DNA of 64,000 nt from positions 13,270,001-13,334,000 of the forward strand of contig NC_088317.1 of assembly GCF_910592395.1 (NCBI RefSeq). Reading direction: 5' to 3'. This stretch comes from Lineus longissimus (lineage: Eukaryota; Nemertea; Pilidiophora; Heteronemertea; Lineidae). The position numbers were made by a program, and so were the translations under genes. Every line of letters begins with the position of its first letter. Positions within the stretch are counted from its first letter, which is position 1. Under the pieces are notes generated by a model that was not told where the DNA came from, did not search any database, and saw nothing but the letters and a program-made list of their open reading frames with translations. This document shows positions 55,110 through 63,751 of this stretch, in pieces.

Positions 55110-56065
55110 TGTAAACCAGTGGATTTGACTTTTGCATTTTGTTGATCCACCCTGTATGTGACTATTCTGTGGCAATGCGCTGCTGCCACCTATACTGTTT
55201 TGACTGGTTTAGGAACTACATGTATTGCACGGTCGCTATGGTAACGGTCAGTTTAACTTCGTTAATCAGCTTCCTAAAATCATCGGGTTGCTGTAATATT
55301 TTGAGAATATTACTTGAGGAATTTTAAGTATCTTTAAGGCCTTGATATGAATTTATTTACGTGTGTAAACGACTGGGCACATGGTCGTCTGCTAATTTCT
55401 CCATCTTGGAAGCAAAACATCTTTTCTGAATCTTGAGAAGAAAACTCTCTTTTTACGCATAAATTCACCTTTCCTAAACCTGGTGCCTGACTTGAGGAAG
55501 CATGAATACCCATGGAATGGACTAGACCCCTTTAGATGATGTTGTGGCTAGTCGGTAATACGCAATCGGGGTGATTTTGAGACCACCTCTGGCTCTGTAC
55601 CTGTGACCTTGGCTGGCTTTTGCCCAAACAGGCTGGTATTCAGCCTCACTGTCCCTGTCCCACTTCTTGTTTGGTATCTAACTTTGTGTCTGGCAGGACA
55701 GGTTAGCCCTAGGTGATGTCCCGGAGATTCGTGGCCCGTCGTTTACACGGTTAGGCCCAGTTGTAGGCCAAGAGTTAGGTTTGAGAGAGTCCTGTACATT
55801 GTGTAGTGCATCGGCCTGTGCATTGTGAGGCCTGGCCCTGTTATGATTCAGTGTGAACAATAGTTATCCCAGGGAATCCTTGCGTTCTTTTATTATCTAC
55901 CCCATACCCAGACCCGCTCGTTGTGGTTGGCCCCATGGGTATGACGGTCTTAGGACAGCCCCGAACCTGGAGTGTATAGCAATTGTGAGTGAGCAAAGCC
56001 GGAGTGAACTGTGAGACCGGACCCACCCCGCACGGTGGTCGGAGACTGGGCAAGTGCGGGTTACA
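55110..56065 (+). repeat. Gypsy 3' LTR
   Basis: 956 bp, TGTAAACC..GGGTTACA, followed by the second TACG target copy at 56066-56069. Confidence 0.92.
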
Positions 56066-56069
56066 TACG

Positions 56070-56145
56070 CTCTTAGCAACAAAGTTGTATTAAATACTAA
56101 GTTGTATTAGAGCTACGCTCTTAGCAACAAAGATGCTATTTGATA
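56070..56145 (+). repeat. Polinton intergenic hairpin repeats after the capsid gene
   Basis: Holds the right half of the unit interrupted by Gypsy (CTCTTAGCAACAAAG) and a complete unit TTAGAGCTACGCTCTTAGCA at 56107-56126. AGAGC and GCTCT flank TAC and can pair. Related units recur at 59980-60073. The 17-bp inverted repeat to 45483-45499 ends the segment. Confidence 0.75.
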
Positions 56146-56159
56146 ATTTTATTTATTAA

Positions 56160-56357
56160 ATGAAAGAAGAAGATATTAAAAAAATATTGTTAGTATTATT
56201 TAAAACAATTAAATATGATTTTAGATTATCATTAACAACAGTGATTCTATCTTACTTATCAAAATATTTTTTAAAAGTCAAAATAGACTCACCAAGTGAT
56301 GGTATAGTAAAGACTGTACTTAAACTAGCTTCAATTTTTAGTATTAATAATTGGTAA
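56160..56357 (+). CDS. Polinton small membrane protein, copy 1
   Basis: 65 codons from ATG 56160, open to TAA. A basic N terminus (MKEEDIKKI) precedes a hydrophobic helix (LSLTTVILSYLSKYFL), then a short segment with SPSDGIVKTVLKLASIF. It is the first of three related tandem ORFs. Function unknown. Confidence 0.5.
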   Translation: MKEEDIKKILLVLFKTIKYDFRLSLTTVILSYLSKYFLKVKIDSPSDGIVKTVLKLASIFSINNW

Positions 56358-56370
56358 TTTTATTTATTAA

Positions 56371-56590
56371 ATGAAAGAAGAAGATATTAAAAAAAATATT
56401 GGTAGTATTATTTAAAATGATTAAATATGGTTTTAGATTTTCATTAACAACTGTGATTCTATCTTACTTATTAAAATATTTTTTTAAAGTCAAATCACCA
56501 AGTGATGGTACAGTAGAGGCTGTATTCAAACTAGCTTAAATTTTCATTCCTACTAGTTTATCCATTTATTACATAAGACATATGTAATTA
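56371..56590 (+). pseudogene. Small membrane protein, copy 2 (degenerate)
   Basis: Starts with the same ATGAAAGAAGAAGATATT as copy 1 and keeps ~80% of it. A 1-base gain in an A run near 56391 shifts the frame, and TAA occurs in the IF region. A recent tandem duplicate. Confidence 0.55.
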
Positions 56591-56654
56591 AAAAATTAAA
56601 AATTGTTTTCTAATCATAGTCTTCTAGTAATAATAAATTGAATACGGAAAGAAA

Positions 56655-56876
56655 GATGTTGTCAATACACTGTATCAAAGTTTACTATTGTCTGTATTAA
56701 CAATTGCTTTCTCTATGTTACTAAATAGGTTCTTAAGAATTAACATATCTTCACCAAGTAATGTCAGTCTAGAGGAGATACTTAAACTGACTGGAACTGT
56801 AGCTGTTAGTAATGGAACATTAGAATACCTTTACGGTCAAGGAATATTACCTAGAGACATAATGAAAAAATGGTAA
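56655..56876 (+). pseudogene. Small membrane protein, copy 3 (diverged)
   Basis: Readable from about 56680, with hydrophobic LTIAFSMLLNRFLRI, the shared SPSN..LEEILKLTG pattern and a unique C terminus ending PRDIMKKW at 56876. The start codon is not evident. An ancient paralogue of copies 1 and 2. Confidence 0.45.
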
Positions 56877-56905
56877 TTAACACTAAACATAATTAAGTTA
56901 ATTAA

Positions 56906-58054
56906 ATGAAAACTGTGTTAAACATTGATTCTAGAGACTACTCAGAACTGAGTTCAAGTGATTTAGTTATCAATCTCAACAAAGAAGTTCAGAATGCATC
57001 TACTAATAGTTTAACTTATGCAGGAATACATTGTTCCTTTCACAACATAAGTGAAGCTAGGAAGAATAACAAAATCCAGTTGAGGGATAAATACATGACA
57101 CTTATTACGATACTTGATGGTCTTTATGACCTAGAAAATTTGAATCAATTGAAAGAAAACGTCTTAAGTAGAAATGCTCTTAGATTTGATTTAGAAGAAC
57201 CCACTGGTAAGACTATCGTACACTTAGTTAAGAGAAGAAATGAGAATCGATATCGAATTATGTTTATTGATAAAAGCAATGAACTGTTTGGATTTAAACG
57301 TTCTGAATGACCTTATTCTTCTCAAGATAGTTTGGTCGTAAGTGATTTTCCAATAAATTTCAGACCAAATTACTATTTTGTTTTACACTGTGACATAATT
57401 AACACTAATAAAGTACTTTGTAACGGGAAACCGTCAGATGTTCTGGCCATTAGACTGATTAAGGAAGCTGATATTGGAGATACTATTACATACACATTTG
57501 TTGAACCAATACAAATACCATGCAAATCAAGATTCTATAAAAAAGAGATCAAATTAACAGATGAACACGGTGACATTATCGACCTTAATGATTTTGATGT
57601 AAGATATCAATTGTTGATAAAAGGAAATCAACGTAATGAAATGGCAAGTATTGTTATGATGATTGGAGGCGCTTTAGTAAACGCAATAGCATTCGCAGTA
57701 TCCAGTGCACTTTTTAATACACTGGACAAGAACAGTTATGAAGCTGAAACTAAAAGACATAATAGGGCTATGGAAGCATTACAGAAAGCAACAGAAGAAT
57801 ATAAAGAGCATAGAAAGAAGATAATTGACCTCGTTAACCTTGAAATGAAGAGAGAGAACCAGTCTGCTATTGATTTTAATAATACTGACACCGCTCTTGC
57901 TGTTTACAACCACTTTCACCCTGAGAAACAAGTATCGTCACTAGCTAAACGACCTAAATTAAGTGACTATTACAAACCTTACAAACAAAGCTCTATTAAA
58001 GTACAAAGAAGTGAAAACATTTCTAGACACACTACCAACACACCAACTACATAA
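56906..58054 (+). pseudogene. Polinton penton/minor-capsid-like protein, one internal stop
   Basis: ATG 56906 opens a frame broken once by TGA at 57308-57310 and then open to 58054, ~383 codons. The first half starts VLNIDSRDYSELSSSDLVI, with beta-rich text like the penton/minor-capsid proteins of Polintons. It ends in a beta segment with NDFDVRYQLLIKG. The second half has a Gly/Ala hydrophobic segment (IVMMIGGALVNAIAFAVSS), a long charged helix (RHNRAMEALQKATEEYKEH) and a tail with KLSDYYKPYK. The two halves may be a fusion, since other Polintons, as I recall, carry them separately. The last ~50 bp overlap the integrase. Confidence 0.5.
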
Positions 58055-58982
58055 ACCGGCCATTAAAAAGTTCACCTTCAGAAAGACAATGGTATCTTAC
58101 ATCGATCAACAGTGGCAAGCTCACTTGGTTGACATGCAGAAATTTGAGAGTAAGAATAAAGAATTCAGATTCATTTTAACAGTCATAGATCTATTCAGTC
58201 GTTACGCTTGGGCCGTGGCAGTGAAGTGTAAGAGGGGAGAAGAAATCAGAGATGCATTTAAAGTGATTTTTAAAGAAGCGATACCGGTTGCGGCAAAACC
58301 GGAAAAGATTCAATTCGATGATGGTACTGAATTCTACAACAAACACTTCAAGGAACTTTTAACAGAAAATGACATAGAATAGTTCTCTTCAAAATCTGAC
58401 AAGAAGGCAACAGTCGTAGTGAGATTCAACAGGACTTTGAAGAATAAAATGTGGAGGTATTTCACTGCTAAGGAGACTGACAGGTGGTTTGATGTTCTAG
58501 ATGACTTGGTCAGTGGTTACAATAATACATTTCACTCATCAATAGGCATGAAACCAGTAGATGCCAGAAAGATGGAAAACGAAAGAGCAGTATAGTACAA
58601 CATTTACGGTCTTCACCTCAAAGAGACATTTGGTAATCCAAAGTACAAAGTAGGTGACAGTGTAAGAATTTCAAAGTACAAGTCCATTATCGATAGAGGC
58701 TACCTACCAAACTTCACTGAGGAAGTATTCCAAATCAAACAGATAATCTTCACTCATCATATCTTCTACAAGCTTGAATATTACCACAAGGAGGAAATTC
58801 AAGGATATTTCTATGAAGAGGAATTGAGCTATGTTCCTAATCCTGATCAACTAGAGTACAAGATAGAGAAGATATCTAGATACAAGACCAGTCAAGGCGA
58901 GAAATACGGATTAGTGAAGTGGAAGGGTTGCAGTGACAAATTCAATGAATGGTAACCAGTTTCTGATATCAAAAACTTGTAA
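58005..58982 (+). pseudogene. Polinton integrase with chromodomain, catalytic Glu lost
   Basis: Retroviral-type integrase core: YIDQQWQAHLVDMQKF (first Asp at 58131), LTVIDLFSRYAWAV, then FDDGTEFYN (second Asp at 58317). In the third motif VVVRFNRTLKNKMWRYFTA, the Glu that normally precedes RFNRT is Val (GTG at 58419-58421). A C-terminal chromodomain-like segment reads RYKTSQGEKYGLVKWKG. Stops: TAG 58380-58382, TAG 58593-58595 and TAA 58953-58955. The N terminus is short compared with full-length family members and overlaps the previous gene. The protein family inserts Polinton DNA; this copy cannot. Confidence 0.88.
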
Positions 58983-59052
58983 TCATTGAAATGAGATTAC
59001 GTCTCTAAAGTAATAATTTGATAAAACTTGTTTCTATTAAATCAAGCTAGAA

Positions 59053-59754
59053 TTGGAAGGACAAATATCTAAGAATAGTTATGGAACGGTCAATGTTTAT
59101 CAGTATCAACCAGTAGTTTCAGGACCTACATTTAAATGTGTTAAATGCTATGTAACAAAGCCTGAAAGTGAATTTGAAAAGAACAGACGCAATAAATTCC
59201 TGGATTATTGTAGAGCATGTGGTACGTTAAGCAAGAAATGCAATAAATGTGATGAAGTTAAATTATTAAGTGATGGTGAGTTCGCTAAAGATGGAAGTAG
59301 AGGTAGCTGTAGATCATGTTGGAACTCTGGCTACAAAGATTACCTTAATAAGAGTGGTAATAGAGACAGTCATAAAATAAGGGTAGGTTTAAACCGTATT
59401 TCTAAAGGAGAGTTTACTGGTAACTCATCATCATTTAATCTAGGTTGTTCAGACAGTTTCTTCTCATGGTGGTTAGAGTACCAGATGGGTATAGCTCCAA
59501 TAGGACAAAGTCCCGAGAACAATGTTCGAATAAGACAAGGTCTAGTAGATGAAGAGTTAGATCATGTCTTACCTATCAAGGAATTAAAAGATTACCCTGA
59601 ACTGTGTTTCGTTTGTTTTAACATGAGACCCATGGATAAGACAGAAAACAGACAGAAAAGTGATACATTAGACTGGAGTCTTTTTAAAGAACAACTGGAC
59701 AGATCAATTAATTTCATGAACAAAATGATGAATGAACACTGGTTTATCTATTGA
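59053..59754 (+). CDS. Predicted HNH-like nuclease with two zinc modules
   Basis: 233 codons open; the first in-frame codon is TTG at 59053, so a start ATG may have mutated. The N terminus carries two four-Cys modules: CVKC (residues 29-32) with CRAC (53-56), and CNKC (63-66) with CRSC (86-89). The C-terminal half has LDHVLPI (Asp170-His171) and FNMRPMDKTENRQKSD (Asn190, Asn199). This matches in order the DH...N...N pattern of small phage and algal-virus HNH endonucleases with Cys-rich heads. The assignment is from motif order only. It lies directly downstream of the integrase, same strand. Confidence 0.5.
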   Translation: MEGQISKNSYGTVNVYQYQPVVSGPTFKCVKCYVTKPESEFEKNRRNKFLDYCRACGTLSKKCNKCDEVKLLSDGEFAKDGSRGSCRSCWNSGYKDYLNKSGNRDSHKIRVGLNRISKGEFTGNSSSFNLGCSDSFFSWWLEYQMGIAPIGQSPENNVRIRQGLVDEELDHVLPIKELKDYPELCFVCFNMRPMDKTENRQKSDTLDWSLFKEQLDRSINFMNKMMNEHWFIY

Positions 59755-59763
59755 GATCAAAAT

Positions 59764-59997
59764 GTGTTAACAGATTGGAAAAGAGTCATTTACCAGTATT
59801 TTTGTGGTTACATGTACATTGAATTTGAAAATGCTTCTCTACTTAATCAGATATGGCTTTTAAAATACGAAATGTATCTGAATGACATAAACATTAAAAC
59901 TGTTAATCTAATGTTTGAATTAGGTAATAGAATTCAAGGTAATTTATGTACTCCAGAATACCTAGAAAGAGCCTTCAGATTAGAGCTACACTCTTAG
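59764..59997 (+). CDS. Small hypothetical Polinton ORF
   Basis: 77 codons, in the same frame as the HNH-like ORF and separated from it by TGA (59752-59754) and three codons. It begins with TTG and lacks ATG at the start. It contains a helix-rich sequence (LTDWKRVIYQYFCGYMY). It may be the C-terminal part of the HNH-like gene after a nonsense mutation, or a separate protein. It ends within a TTAGAGCTACACTCTTAGCA repeat. Confidence 0.35.
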   Translation: MLTDWKRVIYQYFCGYMYIEFENASLLNQIWLLKYEMYLNDINIKTVNLMFELGNRIQGNLCTPEYLERAFRLELHS

Positions 59998-60073
59998 CAA
60001 CAAGGTTGTATTAGAGCTACACTCTTAGCAACAAATTTGTATTAGGTCATAGTCCTTAGCAACAAAGTTGTAT
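59980..60073 (+). repeat. Three 31-bp hairpin repeats
   Basis: Units at 59980, 60011 and 60042 carry TTAGAGCTACACTCTTAGCA (third unit diverged) followed by ACAA(A/G). They match the units behind the capsid gene. Both clusters lie exactly at ORF ends, suggesting a termination or processing role. Confidence 0.8.
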
Positions 60074-60096
60074 GTAGGTATTATTCATCTAAATAA

Positions 60097-60396
60097 ATGA
60101 ACAGAACTTGGGGATACACCAAGAGACCAAAGAATTGGAAAAATGGATTAGAACAGTTTTAACAAGAGCTAGAGGAACTAGAAAAGAAAGATGAGTTATC
60201 AAATCATGTGACATCAAATCATGAGTTATCAAATAATAACCCAGTAATAGCACCTATTGTTGATATCAAATCCCATGTGATTAAACCACCTGTTGTCCCT
60301 GTGGTGATTAAACCGACTGGTTCTAGAACAGTTAGATTTACTAATACTACAGACGGACATAGTAATGCTGCTGTTGATTCTAGCTTTTCGCATTGA
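60097..60396 (+). pseudogene. Small Polinton ORF with internal stop
   Basis: ATG 60097 opens WGYTKRPKNWKNGLEQF, then TAA at 60159-60161. The same frame continues to 60396 with Val/Pro-rich text (IKPPVVPVVIKPTG). ~99 codons if read through. Unknown function. Confidence 0.4.
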
Positions 60397-60445
60397 TTAA
60401 ATGTAAGACATAAGTAGGCTTTATCCAGATTTAAATCATCAAGAT

Positions 60446-60976
60446 ATGATCGATGAACAGAATAACCAGCCTATCGTGACGAAGTCCGACTTAAACCCTC
60501 ATAATTCGATGACTCATAATTTGATGCCTCAAGGTTTCAGACTTTATCGAATCAGTGAAGTTAAGAAGTTCTTTGAATCTGAGATTGAATGCAGGCGGAA
60601 AATATTTATGAAATACAAGAAAGCTTTTGATGTGATTACTTGGGTTAGCCATGCCCTAAATTTCACAAGTGTTGCTACTGGCTCTGCTGGTATTTCAGCA
60701 ATAGCAGGAGTCATCACTGCTCCAATAGGTTTTGCTTTGGGTGTTGTGACAATAGCAAGTGCCATTATTTCATCACTATTTAGTTTTCAGAAGAAGGCCA
60801 TACTAAGGAAAATTGAAAAGCATGAGAAGATAGGTATGTTGGCCATTTCCAAACTTAACACTATCAATGATTTGGTCAGTAAAACCTTAACTGACTCTCA
60901 CATCTCTACAGAGGAATTCAGTTTAATCCTCAAGGAGAAGGAGAAGTACATTTCCTTGAAGAATGCCATGAGATAG
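60446..60976 (+). CDS. Polinton membrane protein with Gly/Ala hydrophobic hairpin
   Basis: 176 codons from ATG 60446, open. A disordered N terminus, then LYRISEVKKFFESEIECRR. Next, two adjacent hydrophobic segments (ATGSAGISAIAGVITAPIG; FALGVVTIASAIISSLFS). Then a basic helix (FQKKAILRKIEKHEK) and a C-terminal helix with SKLNTINDLVSKTL and HISTEEFSLILKEKEKY. I recognise this arrangement as a recurrent protein of Polinton-like elements in aquatic animals. Its role is not known; a membrane-active virion or assembly protein is possible. After the TAG at 60974 the frame continues for ~20 codons, so the ancestral protein may have been longer. Confidence 0.55.
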   Translation: MIDEQNNQPIVTKSDLNPHNSMTHNLMPQGFRLYRISEVKKFFESEIECRRKIFMKYKKAFDVITWVSHALNFTSVATGSAGISAIAGVITAPIGFALGVVTIASAIISSLFSFQKKAILRKIEKHEKIGMLAISKLNTINDLVSKTLTDSHISTEEFSLILKEKEKYISLKNAMR

Positions 60977-61189
60977 AAACAAAGGGAGGCTATATCTGAT
61001 ACCAGTTTTGACGTAGAAACCCTTAAGAAGACTTTTTTTTAGAGGAAGGGAAAAAACTAGCACAGACAGAGGTGTTAGAGAAATTGAAAAGCAAGTAATA
61101 CATCATCATTATTATTATTATTATTTTAATGTACAACAAACATTGCCTTCAGCGCCATCTTATTCACTTTGATAAAAAAAATTAAGTAA

Positions 61190-61512
61190 ATGAATACTAT
61201 TGAAAGGATGTACAAATTCATTCCTTTAATAGAGTGCTTTAGTTTAGAAAGAAATGATTTTTGTCTTGAAGACCAGGAGTTAAATGGGTTTAACCCCTCA
61301 TGTTGTAATCCATTACAACACATGGGTTATGTACGTTCTCGGTACCTACACAATATCTCTCATTATTTGATGACTCATAATACTCCTACTCCTGTTACTC
61401 CAACTCATGATACTCCTACTCCTGATACAGCAATACAACCACCTATGAAACAGTGTGACATAAGTACAGAATCTAAGGTTAGATTATGTTGTAACTGTAA
61501 GAGATGGACAAT
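61190..61512 (+). pseudogene. Cys-rich Polinton ORF, 5' part
   Basis: ATG 61190 opens 107 codons before the Harbinger-type insertion. It includes FNPSCCNPLQHMGYV, a TP-rich stretch of TPTPVTPTHDTPTPD type, and CCNCKRW just before the border. The annotated stop at 61565 is in the inserted DNA. The CxxC would pair with a second CxxC (FCTNCNA) beyond the insertion to form a zinc-ribbon-like module. Function unknown. Confidence 0.5.
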
Positions 61513-61794
61513 GGCTGGTATTTATAAAAAACAAGCATATGCTTATCCTTGGATTTTCAAGTATTAAGTACGCTGCATATTCATAAAACCTAAGGTTATG
61601 CTTGTACTTGTAACCTTATGCTTCAAGTATAAGTGTCTGCTTTTCAGGCATCTTGCCAAAACTTAAAGTCTAAGCTTCTGCTTCATTCCATATTTATAAA
61701 CACGAGTATTAAGCATATGCATATAAGGATATCCTTAGATTTTTCAAGGTAGCTTCAGACCAGGCTTGAACTTCGAAGAAGGAAGACGTGTTTG

Positions 61795-62400
61795 ACATGG
61801 CAGCTTTTCTTGCACTTGCGGGGCAACATCCGAAGGAGTACACCCCAAGAAAATCATGTTGCCCAGCATTTTATCGACGATGTTACCGATTTGATGAGCA
61901 AAATGTTGAATGGTTAGCTGATCATTTTTTAGAAGATAGTGGAGAAACTCGTGGCGGGGCACTGACAGTAAAGACACAAATGGAGACTTTCCTTCGATAT
62001 ATATCGGACCCATAGGTGCTGTCAACTGTACCCACGTCCGAGTTCTGAGGACACAAGGGAGGCATGCACATGGCGACGAATACGTAGGCCGGAGTGGAAA
62101 GGATACGTTAGACGTTCAGGGAACTTGTGATGCAAAGGAAACGTTCACATGTATTGTAGCCAAGTGGCCTGGGTCTGTACACGACAGTAGAATATGGAGA
62201 AATTCGGTAGTTTGTCATCGTTTGTCCACTATGAGGACGGATGCATTACTGCTAGGGGATAGTGGATACGGCATTGCCCCCTGGCTCCTTACACCTTATG
62301 GGAATCTTCAGCAACCGGAAGAGGTAATGTTCAATAGGATTCTAACAATTGGTGTACAAACTAGAAGGTTTACATGCACTTAGGACAGGCATGACTATCC
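61795..62400 (+). pseudogene. PIF/Harbinger transposase (DDE_Tnp_4 type), truncated
   Basis: The first piece (to 62014) reads VEWLADHFLED and ALTVKTQMETFLRYI, typical of HARBI1-like N-terminal helices. After a frameshift near 62010 it continues GAVNCTHVRV, TCIVAKWPGSVHDSRIWRNS and LLLGDSGYGIAPWLLTPY. The first catalytic Asp (usually in GAVDCTH) is Asn here, and the third catalytic acidic residue is missing because the frame degrades near 62340. The transposase is therefore inactive. Confidence 0.75.
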
Positions 62401-62473
62401 GTGACCTCAAAAACAAAGGATTTCCCCATTCCCAGGGCAGCAATGATTGCCATAATCCCTAAACCGACCAGCC

Positions 62474-62920
62474 TAAAGCCCGCAGCACACTAGCCGCCAA
62501 CTTCGGCGTTCACTGGCGTTTTTTGCCGCAAGAGTCCTGAACGCCTGAAAAATCTCTAGTCTGCTACGAACAGTGTCGGCGAACGCGACTTGCCGCCACT
62601 TGCCGCAACTAAACGCCAAATATCTAACATGTTTGATTTTTGACGCGTGTCGCCGCGTTTGAACGCAAGAAGAAGCCAGGTGTGCTACGGATGGCCGCCT
62701 GAATTGGCGTCGGCGGCGAGGCTATGGCCAATCAGCTTGCGTCTTGATGTCACATGATTTCAAAATGGCAGCCTAAAGTGGCGGAAAAGACGCTACTGGA
62801 CGCCGATTCTGGGCAGGTGTGCTCTGACCGAGATCCACTGGCCGCCAACTTTGGCGTCGAGAGGGGTCAGCTGAATGCTTCTTGTCGCCAAAGTTGGCGG
62901 CTAGTGTGCTGCGGGCTTTA
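62474..62920. mobile_element. MITE with perfect 30-bp inverted termini
   Basis: TAAAGCCCGCAGCACACTAG at 62474 is matched by the exact inverse ending at 62920, with perfect pairing over 30 bp and partial pairing beyond (GCCAACTT). It is nested in the Harbinger remnant. It has GC-rich internal repeats of the GCCGCC/GGCGTC type and no ORF of note. Confidence 0.8.
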
Positions 62921-63141
62921 CACCACAAATACCACATGGGAAATCTAATTTGACCCTGTTATGCAGTATGAGCAAGTAAGCATAAGCTTAAAACTTACAA
63001 GCCAAGCATCATCCACAAATGCTTGTTTTATAAATATGAAATCAAGTATGAGGCCATGCTTATACTTAATTCTTTAAGTATTAAGTACATGGTTAAAGAA
63101 CATGCTTATAAGCATAATGCTTGTTTTTGTAAATACCAGCC

Positions 63142-63751
63142 ACTGTATGAGTATGCTAAAAACTTGAACCCAACAAGGTACACAACTAAAACTATTAAGT
63201 TCAGGTTTTGTACCAATTGTAATGCTGTTGCTTATGATGATAACTTCAAAAGTCTAGAGGTTAGTATTGAGAATAAAACACGTTACTTTGACACCATACT
63301 TAGAAGGCTTTGACAGAGACGTCCAAAAGAAACAGTAGTAAATTATCTAAAAGAGTACATTGAGTACGATTTACAAGGATACTTCTCCGGTCCTAGAAAA
63401 TGGCTTAGTAAGGAAAGGTATGAAAAGACAGAGCAGTCATCACTAAAAAAAGGTATTAATACTCTACCTTCTAAGTTAGTTTCAGATATTGAGTCAATGG
63501 TATTTCAATTTCACTGCGGAGAGTATGATTGGTATTTAGAGAAATAATTCATTAACCATGCTATTGGTAATACACAATTAACTGATGAGAACTTTAATGA
63601 TATAAGGTTAGTTTTCTTTTCTTTCCTAAGATATCTGCATTACTCTGGGGTTAAGGTCTCAATTAACTACAAGCTGTTCTTACATCAAGCCTTTAAAGAG
63701 ATGGATATTGATTATGTTGTACTTAACCCGTATTTAACATCCAAGGATTAA
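63142..63751 (+). pseudogene. Cys-rich Polinton ORF, 3' part
   Basis: The frame resumes after the Harbinger insertion with LYEYAKNLNPTRY and FCTNCNAVAYDD. TGA at 63311-63313 and TAA at 63545-63547 interrupt, but coding-like text continues in the same frame (GYFSGPRKWLSKERYEK, FFSFLRYLHYSGVKVSI) to TAA at 63749-63751. Unknown function. Confidence 0.45.

Larger units (their letters stand above)
45517..56065 (+). mobile_element. Ty3/Gypsy LTR retrotransposon
   Basis: LTRs lie at 45517-46471 and 55110-56065 (955 and 956 bp, TGTAA..TTACA). They differ by about six substitutions and one indel, ~0.7%. The target duplication TACG lies at 45513-45516 and 56066-56069. A primer site complementary to tRNA-Lys, gag with two CCHC knuckles, and pro-pol in the order PR-RT-RH-IN identify Metaviridae. 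A 2.4-kb non-coding region lies between pol and the 3' LTR; no env-like ORF is present. Two lesions (TGA at 48442, G-run frameshift at 49320) affect pro-pol. It is a young insertion into the Polinton just behind the capsid gene. Confidence 0.93.
61512..63142 (+). mobile_element. Harbinger-type DNA transposon remnant
   Basis: Ends TGGCTGGTATTTA (61512) and TAAATACCAGCCA (63142) are inverted, and similarity continues inward (ACAAGCAT..ATGCTTAT). The interior holds a decayed PIF/Harbinger transposase and a second smaller inverted-repeat element. No clean 3-bp target duplication is visible. Insertion into a Cys-rich Polinton ORF is supported by open coding frames ending and resuming at the borders. 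Confidence 0.65.

Noticed and set aside
57300-58955. Alternative genetic code or stop-codon recoding in the Polinton
   Set aside because: In-frame stops are of all three types (TGA 57308, TAG 58380 and 58593, TAA 58953) and come with frameshifts and a lost catalytic residue, so decay explains them better.
62474-62920. Three-base target duplication for the inner MITE
   Set aside because: The bordering triplets are TAA on the left and TTA on the right, complementary rather than direct, so they are part of the inverted termini.
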